In this document: positions 32,189-37,934 of the stretch, in pieces | Numbering within the stretch: position 1 is the stretch's first letter | Layout: each line of letters opens with the position of its first letter | Origin: a bacterium BMS3Abin04 | Lineage (GTDB): Bacteria > Bacteroidota > Ignavibacteria > Ignavibacteriales > Melioribacteraceae | Assembly: GCA_002898175.1 (NCBI GenBank) | Contig: BDSW01000257.1 | Coordinates: forward strand, 1-37,934 | Reading direction: 5' to 3' | Length of the DNA stretch: 37,934 bases | Program-made: the position numbers and the translations under genes | The notes under the pieces: generated by a model | Databases searched by the model: none | What the model saw: only the letters and a program-made list of their open reading frames with translations | Told to the model about the DNA's origin: nothing

Positions 32189-32213
32189 CTTTTGGTTTTT
32201 AATCTTAACCAAA
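32189..32213. repeat. 8-bp inverted repeat TTTTGGTT...AACCAAAA
   Basis: Perfect 8-bp arms with a 9-nt loop lie between flgE and fliL. With no T-run after it, a rho-independent terminator is not supported on the plus strand. It may be a second regulator site or the end of the flgE transcript. Confidence 0.45.
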
Positions 32214-32353
32214 ATTGCATATTACGTAACAGTACATTTATTTTACTCTCCGCTATATATTATTCAACTGCACAATATTAACCAATGGAAAACCTATCCT
32301 CCGAAAAAAGTCCGTATTTTAACTCTTTTTCAAACAAAATAAACAAATAAAAA

Positions 32354-32369
32354 TGGCATGCCTCTTGAA
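32354..32369 (+). promoter_or_regulatory. Sigma54-like -24/-12 promoter of the fliL operon
   Basis: TGGCATG-N4-TTGAA matches the sigma54 consensus TGGCAYR-N4-TTGCW at every position but the C of the -12 box. It is 33 nt before the fliL ATG, which has AGGA at good distance. It has the same halves and spacing as the flgB element. Confidence 0.65.
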
Positions 32370-32402
32370 GTGTTGTTTGGGAAACAAACATAGGATTAAA
32401 AA

Positions 32403-32939
32403 ATGGCTGATGAAAAAGAAGAAAAAAAAGAAGTAACAGAAAAGAAAAAGGGGATAAACAAAAAAGTATTTATTGTTGGATTACCTCTTTTTATTGTTCA
32501 GCTGGTTATTGTTTATTTCGTTACTGTAAATTTTCTTGTTAAACCTGCAACAGTCAGCAATGGCAAAGAAAAGGTTGGAACCGAGCAATCAGAGTCAGCA
32601 AAAAAAGAATCTTCCGGCGAATCTGAAGATAACGGGCAATCGTTCATTTTTCCTATTAAAGATTTAATAATCAACCCGGCAAGAACCGGCGGGAAAAGAC
32701 TTCTACTCTTATCTGTAGGATTTGATGTTAACAGCGAAGAAGCTAAGAAAACTTTAGAAGAAAAAGAGATAGCCTTAAGGGATATGATTATATCAACATT
32801 ATCAAGAAAAACTCTGAGTGAGCTTAGCGGTCCGGCACAAAAGGATTCGCTAAAGGCAGAACTCTCGGCTCGTTTGAAAAAGATTGTTCCCAAGTTAAAA
32901 GTAAAACACGTTTATTTCAGTAAATATGTGATCAACTAA
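32403..32939 (+). CDS. fliL: Flagellar basal-body-associated protein FliL
   Basis: This 178-aa single-pass membrane protein has a Lys/Glu-rich cytoplasmic start. One helix follows at ~25-45 (VFIVGLPLFIVQLVIVYFV), then a Ser/Glu linker and the periplasmic FliL domain (FPIKDLIINPARTGGKRLLL, then REDMIISTLSRKTL-like). It ends VKHVYFSKYVIN, as the family does ('v..Vyft.fv.q'). It surrounds the stator and supports torque. It is the first gene behind the third sigma54-like promoter; fliM follows after 1 nt. Confidence 0.94.
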   Translation: MADEKEEKKEVTEKKKGINKKVFIVGLPLFIVQLVIVYFVTVNFLVKPATVSNGKEKVGTEQSESAKKESSGESEDNGQSFIFPIKDLIINPARTGGKRLLLLSVGFDVNSEEAKKTLEEKEIALRDMIISTLSRKTLSELSGPAQKDSLKAELSARLKKIVPKLKVKHVYFSKYVIN

Positions 32940-32940
32940 A

Positions 32941-33933
32941 ATGGCAGAAGTATTATCACAAAACGAGATTGATCAGCTGTTAAACAATATGGGTTCTTCC
33001 GAACAGGGAGAAAGTAAGGGAAATATCCAAATACCTTCTTCTAATCCTGAGGTTATTCCATTTGATTTTAGATTACCGAATAGAATATCTAAAAATCAAC
33101 TTCGAACGATTAGGAATATTAATGAAAACTTTTCCGAACTTTTCAGTTCCTATTTATTATTGAAACTTCAATCAATTATTAATATAAACGTCGTTTCAGT
33201 TGACCAAATATATTATTCCGAATATGTACTTTCGGTTTCTAATCCTGCATGCCTGTTTACTTTTGACGTAAAAAAAACAGATATTAAAGGGATTTTAGAA
33301 TTTAGTAACGAGTTTGCATTTACACTGATCGATAGATTATTAGGCGGTAATGGTGCGGGAACGAAAAGTTCAAACATAATTACAACAATTGAACAGAAAG
33401 TACTGGGTGGTGTGGTTGAGAAAATAATGCTTGATCTTCGTAAAGCTTGGCAAATAGTCGGTGATTTTGAATTTGTTTATGACAAATTTGAACCTGATGT
33501 TGATTTTGCTCAGATAACTTCTCAAAGTGAAAGTGTTTTACTAGTTACCTTTGAAATAACAATAGGTGACCAGTCATACTTAATGAATTTATGTTTTGCT
33601 ACTTATGCATTTGATGCAATATTATCTCAAATGGCTAATCAGAGTTTATCTTCTATTCGTCCGGTAAAATATAACGGTACAACTTCTAAAAATATTTTAG
33701 GTGAAAATATTGTTTACACCGAAATAAAAGTGGAAGTGGAATTTGCCCGTTCAACGATATTGTTTAATCAACTAATGCAATTAGAAGTTGGTGATGTAAT
33801 TAGCACAAATAAAAAGTTAGGGGAAGAGGTGCTGATAAAAATAGGTGATAAGAAATTATTTTACGGAATACCTGGAAAACTAAACGGACATAAATCAGTT
33901 AAAATTACAAAAAGTGTACATCAAGAGGAGTAA
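32941..33933 (+). CDS. fliM: Flagellar motor switch protein FliM
   Basis: This 330-aa switch protein has the N-terminal CheY-P binding peptide EVLSQNEIDQLLNNM, a middle CheC-like domain (~45-225) and a C-terminal SpoA domain (~245-325). Recognisable segments are IPFDFRLPNRISKNQLRTIR, FEFSNEFAFTLIDRLLGG-type sequence, and a C-domain with LEVGDVISTNKKLGEEVLIK. It receives CheY-P from the upstream chemotaxis operon and sits between FliG and FliN in the C ring. The neighbours fliL and fliN confirm it. Its first motif is matched by the CheZ tail in this window. Confidence 0.97.
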   Translation: MAEVLSQNEIDQLLNNMGSSEQGESKGNIQIPSSNPEVIPFDFRLPNRISKNQLRTIRNINENFSELFSSYLLLKLQSIININVVSVDQIYYSEYVLSVSNPACLFTFDVKKTDIKGILEFSNEFAFTLIDRLLGGNGAGTKSSNIITTIEQKVLGGVVEKIMLDLRKAWQIVGDFEFVYDKFEPDVDFAQITSQSESVLLVTFEITIGDQSYLMNLCFATYAFDAILSQMANQSLSSIRPVKYNGTTSKNILGENIVYTEIKVEVEFARSTILFNQLMQLEVGDVISTNKKLGEEVLIKIGDKKLFYGIPGKLNGHKSVKITKSVHQEE

Positions 33934-33939
33934 GATATA

Positions 33940-34419
33940 ATGACTGAAGAAAATTTACCTAATCAAGACGAACTCAAAAAGGAAATACAACCGGAAAGGA
34001 CGGTTGAAAGCACAAACGAATCTGCAGTTGATAATAAAGAAAAGACAACAACTGATACTGCAGTGGATTATCAGGAAACACCGGAACAAACTGAAGTTAA
34101 AACACAAGTTGCCGAATTTCCCGAATTTGACGAATCTACAAAACATGGTTTTACCGATAACGAGAAAATGGAGTTTCTTAAAGATCTTGAGTTAAATGTT
34201 TATATAGAACTTGGTCGTACTAAAATGCAGATTAAAGATATCCTCGAATTAGAAAGAGGTTACGTTGTTGAACTTGAAAAACTTGCAAGTGAACCGGTAG
34301 ACATTTTTGTGAATAATAAAAAGATTGCAGAAGGTGAGGTTGTTGTAATCGATAAGCATTTCGGTATTAGAATTACAAACCTCATTGAAGCTTCTGAAAG
34401 GCTTCAGGGATTGAAGTAA
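33940..34419 (+). CDS. fliN: Flagellar motor switch protein FliN
   Basis: This 159-aa C-ring protein has an acidic, Thr/Glu-rich N-terminus (~1-75) without a fold. The SpoA domain (~80-158) follows with FLKDLELNVYIELGRTKMQI, then ERGYVVELEKLASEPVDIFV and IAEGEVVVIDKHFGIRIT. This is the FliN form without a CheC phosphatase domain, so it is not FliY. GAGGAG upstream is a good ribosome site. The stop overlaps fliO by one base. Confidence 0.96.
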   Translation: MTEENLPNQDELKKEIQPERTVESTNESAVDNKEKTTTDTAVDYQETPEQTEVKTQVAEFPEFDESTKHGFTDNEKMEFLKDLELNVYIELGRTKMQIKDILELERGYVVELEKLASEPVDIFVNNKKIAEGEVVVIDKHFGIRITNLIEASERLQGLK

Positions 34420-34763
34420 TGAATTATTGGGATATAGTAAAAGTATTAGTAATTCTACTTATTATGCTTGGGGTAATGTATTTATTACTTTTCCTGGTAA
34501 AGAAATATCTATATTCTTTTGATAAGAAAGGTTCAAATACATTAAAAATCAATGTTCTATCTACACAAACAATCCTACCTAAAAAATATGTTTCGGTTAT
34601 TGAATTTCATGATCAACTATATCTTGTTGGTATTTCCGATCAATCAATTAATTTGCTTGATAAATTAGACCAATTTATTGATGATCCAAATCCGGACCAA
34701 GATGTAAATGCGGAGAAGCCGAATTTTCTGAAGCTTCTTAAAAAGAACATGGGTCTAAGATGA
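34419..34763 (+). CDS. fliO: Flagellar biosynthesis protein FliO
   Basis: This 114-aa protein has one N-terminal membrane helix (VKVLVILLIMLGVMYLLLFLV) followed by a small cytoplasmic domain with LKINVLSTQTILPKKYVSVI and LYLVGISDQSINLLDKL, the two conserved FliO strands. FliO helps assemble FliP in the export gate. It shares one base with fliN and overlaps fliP by 4 nt. The family is weakly conserved; the order N-O-P fixes the call. Confidence 0.92.
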   Translation: MNYWDIVKVLVILLIMLGVMYLLLFLVKKYLYSFDKKGSNTLKINVLSTQTILPKKYVSVIEFHDQLYLVGISDQSINLLDKLDQFIDDPNPDQDVNAEKPNFLKLLKKNMGLR

Positions 34764-35524
34764 AAAAAAATATAGTCGTTTTAGCGCTTTTGGTTCTTTT
34801 GCTAACTTCACCAAGTACCAGCTTAGCACAAAAAAAAACCGGCACTATAGCGCTGCCTAAGATTGGCGTAAGTATAGGAACATCCGACAAACCGGAAGAT
34901 TTATCGGTAACATTACAGCTTTTGCTCTTAATGACAATTTTGTCTTTAGCTCCCTCTATACTTATTATGACAACTTCTTACTTGAGAATTATAATTGTAT
35001 TTCAATTTTTAAAAACCTCGCTCGGTACAATGCAAATGCCGCCAAATCAGTTGCTTGCGGGTATTGCTTTATTCCTTACGTTTTTTATTATGGCTCCTAC
35101 TTGGAACCAGGTAAATGATCAGGCGTTACAGCCGTACCTTAATCATGAGATAAGTATAGACTCGGCATATACACAGGGTGTAAAACCGATTAGAAAATTT
35201 ATGTTGCATAATGTGAGGAATGAGGACTTGGAATTATTTGTGAGTATGTCAAGTATTAATAGACCAAATTCACCTACGGATTTACCAATGCAGGTATTAA
35301 TTCCAGCTTTTGTTTTAAGTGAATTGAGAGCAGGTTTTGTAATTGGTTTCTTTCTATTTATTCCTTTTGTAATGGTCGATATGATAGTTTCAAGTATTTT
35401 AATGTCAATGGGTATGATGATGTTGCCTCCGATGCTGATATCATTACCATTTAAAATACTACTTTTTGTACTTGTTGACGGGTGGAATTTAATTGTTGGA
35501 TCTCTAGTTAGGAGTTTTGCATAA
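34760..35524 (+). CDS. fliP: Flagellar export gate protein FliP
   Basis: This 254-aa membrane protein has a cleavable-type signal peptide (VLALLVLLLTSPSTSLAQ), as FliP proteins do. The family signature follows: MTTSYLRIIIVFQFLKTSLG, then QMPPNQLLAGIALFLTFFIM and APTWNQVNDQALQPYL. The C-terminal part has PAFVLSELRAGFVIGFFLFI and PFVMVDMIVSSILMSMGMMM. Five copies form the core of the export channel. It overlaps fliO by 4 nt and is 1 nt from fliQ. Confidence 0.97.
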   Translation: MKKNIVVLALLVLLLTSPSTSLAQKKTGTIALPKIGVSIGTSDKPEDLSVTLQLLLLMTILSLAPSILIMTTSYLRIIIVFQFLKTSLGTMQMPPNQLLAGIALFLTFFIMAPTWNQVNDQALQPYLNHEISIDSAYTQGVKPIRKFMLHNVRNEDLELFVSMSSINRPNSPTDLPMQVLIPAFVLSELRAGFVIGFFLFIPFVMVDMIVSSILMSMGMMMLPPMLISLPFKILLFVLVDGWNLIVGSLVRSFA

Positions 35525-35525
35525 A

Positions 35526-35795
35526 ATGAGTCTTGATTTAGTTATCTCGATATTGTCTGAAGCATTTTATATTGTACTTTTAATACTGTTGCCGGTTTTG
35601 GGTGCGGGATTAATTGTAGGGGTTGTTATTTCAATTTTTCAAGCAGCAACTTCTATACAAGAAGCAACCTTAACATTTGTGCCTAAAATTATTATTACAG
35701 CGGTAGCTATAATTGTTGCATTACCGTTTATGGCTGATAAACTAATCGGATTCACACATAAAATATTTAATCTAATAACTACAGTGCTCAAATGA
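35526..35795 (+). CDS. fliQ: Flagellar export gate protein FliQ
   Basis: This 89-aa protein has two transmembrane helices. I choose the ATG at 35526 (MSLDLVISILSEAFYIVLL). The track start at 35517 is a TTG inside fliP that adds three residues. With the ATG the length equals that of E. coli FliQ. The motif VVISIFQAATSIQEATLTFV and PKIIITAVAIIVALPFM is diagnostic. Its stop overlaps the fliR start by 4 nt. Confidence 0.96.
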   Translation: MSLDLVISILSEAFYIVLLILLPVLGAGLIVGVVISIFQAATSIQEATLTFVPKIIITAVAIIVALPFMADKLIGFTHKIFNLITTVLK

Positions 35796-36568
35796 CAAAT
35801 ATTCTAATATCGGATTTTTTGGGCGGGATAATGATCTTTTTAAGAATTGGAGCCATGTTTTTTACTGCTCCGATTTTTAACAATAGAAATATTCCGGTCT
35901 TGCCTAAACTGGCATTTGCTGTGTTGATAACTTATATACTTGTCTTTTCTGTTAATTTGGGTCCCGTGAAATATACCGACAGCCTAATACCGCTTGCTTT
36001 TATAGGCATAAAAGAAATGATTACAGGTTTACTGATGGGGCTGGCACTTAGATTTGTTTTTATTGGTATTAGTTTTGCCGCTATGAATATAGGCAGAGAT
36101 ATGGGTTTATCAATGATTGAAATGTTTGATCCTTCTTTATCATCGCAAAATAATTTACTTTCTGTTTTATTAATGTCGCTGGCAATAATAGTTTTTATTT
36201 TGATAAACGGACACCACTTTATCATTGAGTCGTTAGTGTATTCATTTAAAGTCATACCCATTGGGCATTATGTAATTAACGGTTCTGTCTATACTCTAAT
36301 TGTTAAATATTCTGCATTAATATTTATTCTGTCTATTAAAATTGCTGCGCCCATTATGGTAGCCTTTTTCTTAATACACCTTGCAAGCGGAATAATTGCC
36401 AGAGTAAGCCCAAATTTTCAGGTGTTCTTTGTTTTACTACCGTTAAAACTGATTTTGGGAATATTTATGCTCATGGTGTTAGTCCCGATATACGTTTATG
36501 TATTTAAGAATTTGCTTATGAATTATGAAGATAAACTATTAGAAATCATTAAAATGATGAGTGCTTAA
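35792..36568 (+). CDS. fliR: Flagellar export gate protein FliR
   Basis: This 258-aa, multi-helix membrane protein is the single-copy cap of the FliPQR channel. Family segments are FLRIGAMFFTAPIFNNRNIP, VLPKLAFAVLITYILVF, MGLALRFVFIGISFAAMNIG and AAPIMVAFFLIHLASGIIAR followed by VSPNFQVFFVLLPLKLILG. It overlaps fliQ by 4 nt and precedes flhB by 2 nt. It is separate from flhB, unlike the fusions found in some clostridia. Confidence 0.96.
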   Translation: MTNILISDFLGGIMIFLRIGAMFFTAPIFNNRNIPVLPKLAFAVLITYILVFSVNLGPVKYTDSLIPLAFIGIKEMITGLLMGLALRFVFIGISFAAMNIGRDMGLSMIEMFDPSLSSQNNLLSVLLMSLAIIVFILINGHHFIIESLVYSFKVIPIGHYVINGSVYTLIVKYSALIFILSIKIAAPIMVAFFLIHLASGIIARVSPNFQVFFVLLPLKLILGIFMLMVLVPIYVYVFKNLLMNYEDKLLEIIKMMSA

Positions 36569-36570
36569 TT

Positions 36571-37656
36571 ATGGCTGAATCTGACGGACAAGAGAAATCT
36601 GAACAACCAACCTCGAAGAAACTGGACGATTCCAGGCAAGAAGGTAAGGCGCCAAAAAGTATTGAAATAAATTCTCTGGCAATATTCGGTTCGGGACTTT
36701 TGCTCTTGTTTTTCTCAAGAAATTTTATCGGGAATCAATTTAGTCAGTTAAGCATTAATATTTTTAGTTCACTTGGGAAATTAGATATTTCAATGGCTTT
36801 ACTGAAAATGTATGTAATAAAGGCAGTAATATTTTTTATTTTGACTATGACACCTTTTCTCCTGGGTCTTTTCATTATGGGAATTGTTGCCGGTTATGGG
36901 CAAGTAGGTTTTAGAATAACACCTAAAGCGCTTATGCCTAAACTATCTAATTTAGATCCAATTAAAGGTTTAAAAAATAAATTTTTTTCAGCACAGCCGT
37001 TTTTTGAGTTATCAAAGTCTGTTGCTAAACTTTTTATTATAGGATGGTTTTCTTACATTATTCTCAAGGACATGATCGTAAATACCATTGGTCTGGCAGA
37101 TCACTCTGTAGAACAAATAGTGCAGTTCGCAATAAGCAACTCCATTGAATTCCTTTGGAAAGTTACACTTGTATACGTAGCAATTGCTGCGGTTGATTTA
37201 ATATATCAAAAGCATAAGTTTAAGAAAAACCAGATGATGACTAAACAAGAAGTAAAAGAAGAACACAAGCAGACTGAAGGAAGTCCGGAAGTTAAGTCGC
37301 AGATAAAAAGTAAACAGTTTGAAATGGCGCGTATGAGGATGATGGAAGAGGTTCCTAAAGCGGATGTTGTAATAACAAACCCAACACATTTTGCCGTAGC
37401 TCTTAAATATGATGTCGGTAATTTTTCCGCTCCCAAAGTTGTTGCCAAAGGTAAAGATGATGTAGCGCAAAAAATTAAAAAGATTGCAAAAGAAAATGAT
37501 GTTCCTATTCACGAAGATGTTCAATTAGCAAGAACATTATATAAAGCTTGCAATATAGGTGATGAAATTCCTGAAAACTTATTTAAAGCGGTTGCACAAA
37601 TTTTAGCTTATGTATTCCAACTAAAAAAAGATAAAAAGAAAAGAAGCATTATTTAA
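36571..37656 (+). CDS. flhB: Flagellar export switch protein FlhB
   Basis: This 361-aa protein controls export specificity. It opens with the family start EKSEQPTSKKLDDSRQEGKA and has four transmembrane regions up to residue ~210. The cytoplasmic domain contains the autocleavage site NPTH at 270-273 (VVITNPTHFAVALKYD), at nearly the same position as in Salmonella. Cleavage and contact with FliK change export from hook to filament proteins. The end PENLFKAVAQILAYVFQLKK is also canonical. It lies 2 nt after fliR. Confidence 0.97.
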   Translation: MAESDGQEKSEQPTSKKLDDSRQEGKAPKSIEINSLAIFGSGLLLLFFSRNFIGNQFSQLSINIFSSLGKLDISMALLKMYVIKAVIFFILTMTPFLLGLFIMGIVAGYGQVGFRITPKALMPKLSNLDPIKGLKNKFFSAQPFFELSKSVAKLFIIGWFSYIILKDMIVNTIGLADHSVEQIVQFAISNSIEFLWKVTLVYVAIAAVDLIYQKHKFKKNQMMTKQEVKEEHKQTEGSPEVKSQIKSKQFEMARMRMMEEVPKADVVITNPTHFAVALKYDVGNFSAPKVVAKGKDDVAQKIKKIAKENDVPIHEDVQLARTLYKACNIGDEIPENLFKAVAQILAYVFQLKKDKKKRSII

Positions 37657-37659
37657 TAA

Positions 37660-37934
37660 ATGAAAAGAATATTAGAAAATAGCGATTTTATATTTGCATT
37701 CGGAATTATCTTCATTTTAGGATTGATGATAATTCCATTACCTCCGTTCTTGTTGGATTTCCTGCTTGCAATAAATATATCACTGGCATTGCTGATTCTT
37801 ATTGTTTCTTTGTATATAAATTCACCCTTAGAAATTTCAGTTTTCCCGCAGCTATTGCTGGTATTAACAATATTTAGATTGGCTCTTAATATAAGTTCAA
37901 CAAGGTTAATTTTGCTTCAAGGATATGCAGGTGA
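37660..37934 (+). CDS. flhA: Flagellar export gate protein FlhA, partial (5' end only)
   Basis: I translated the last 275 nt by hand; the gene runs off the window. The ATG at 37660 is 3 nt after the flhB stop. The 91 visible residues include the first transmembrane helices (FAFGIIFILGLMIIPLPPFL) and the FlhA signature VLTIFRLALNISSTRLILL. FlhA forms the nonameric ring that docks export substrates. Only about 13% of a typical ~690-aa protein can be seen. Confidence 0.95.
   Translation, partial: MKRILENSDFIFAFGIIFILGLMIIPLPPFLLDFLLAINISLALLILIVSLYINSPLEISVFPQLLLVLTIFRLALNISSTRLILLQGYAG

Larger units (their letters stand above)
32088..32402. other. Intergenic region between flgE and fliL
   Basis: This 315-nt stretch holds no credible ORF. 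In order it contains the structured trailer of flgE (32088-32161), an 8-bp inverted repeat (32189-32213) and a sigma54-like element (32354-32369). It also has a weak, uncertain match to the flagellar dyad at 32269-32284 (TGCACA-N4-TAACCA), 69 nt before the promoter. The motAB and flbD genes often found here in other phyla are absent. Confidence 0.8.

Noticed and set aside
32269-32284. Third copy of the flagellar dyad upstream of fliL (TGCACA-N4-TAACCA)
   Set aside because: The left arm matches poorly and the spacing to the promoter is 69 instead of about 51 nt, so it is mentioned only as a weak candidate.
35517-35525. TTG start of the fliQ ORF in the track
   Set aside because: The ATG at 35526 gives an 89-aa protein of standard length and avoids overlap with fliP.

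Overview
The window reads as a chromosomal segment of an AT-rich, flagellated anaerobe or facultative anaerobe. The gene content fits the Ignavibacteria/Melioribacteraceae branch of the Bacteroidota-Chlorobi group: an Mbx-type respiratory complex, an E. coli-style set of chemotaxis enzymes without receptors, and a Firmicutes-like flagellar gene order with MotE and a TIGR02530-type protein. The taxon is an inference from content and base composition only. No rRNA, tRNA, CRISPR array, insertion sequence or phage gene was seen.

Region 1 (1-11553, minus strand) is one tightly packed operon. Read in its own direction it runs mrpE, mrpF, mrpG, a MbhD-like DUF4040 protein, an MbhE+MrpB fusion, mrpC, mrpD, a second antiporter-like subunit, NuoH-, NuoB-, NuoC- and NuoD-like subunits, a large Fe-S flavoprotein, and a dihydroorotate dehydrogenase-like gene cut by the window edge. 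As I recall it, this is the order of the archaeal Mbx/Mbs cluster (A-B-C-D-F-G-H-H'-M-J-K-L-N), except that the last subunit is a NuoI-like diferredoxin fused to a GltD/NfnL-type NAD(P)H flavoprotein. The NuoD-like subunit keeps three of the four NiFe-site cysteines and has Glu in place of the fourth. The NuoB-like subunit has one cysteine where complex I has two. I infer an ion-translocating complex moving electrons between ferredoxin and NAD(P)H or a sulfur compound, and neither a hydrogenase nor a quinone-reducing complex I.

Region 2 (11554-12079) is a divergent intergenic region with an 18-bp perfect palindrome on the Mbx side. On the chemotaxis side it has a 16-bp dyad 52 nt upstream of a sigma54-like -24/-12 element.

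Region 3 (12080-19175, plus strand) is a chemotaxis operon: a HEAT-repeat protein, cheR, two CheY-type receivers, a divergent cheZ, cheA, cheB and a small unknown. No receptor and no cheW are present here.

Region 4 (19294-32087) is flgB, flgC, a small unknown, fliE, fliF, fliG, fliH, fliI, fliJ, motE, fliK (unusually long), flgD, a TIGR02530 protein and flgE. The flgB promoter repeats the dyad plus -24/-12 arrangement of Region 2; the dyad is 16/17 identical in inverted orientation. flgE is flanked by strong RNA-structure candidates on both sides.

Region 5 (32403-end) is fliL, fliM, fliN, fliO, fliP, fliQ, fliR, flhB and the start of flhA, preceded by a third -24/-12 element. These genes build the switch and export gate. 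Regions 3 to 5 together look like one sigma54-type flagellar regulon with three transcription starts inside this window.
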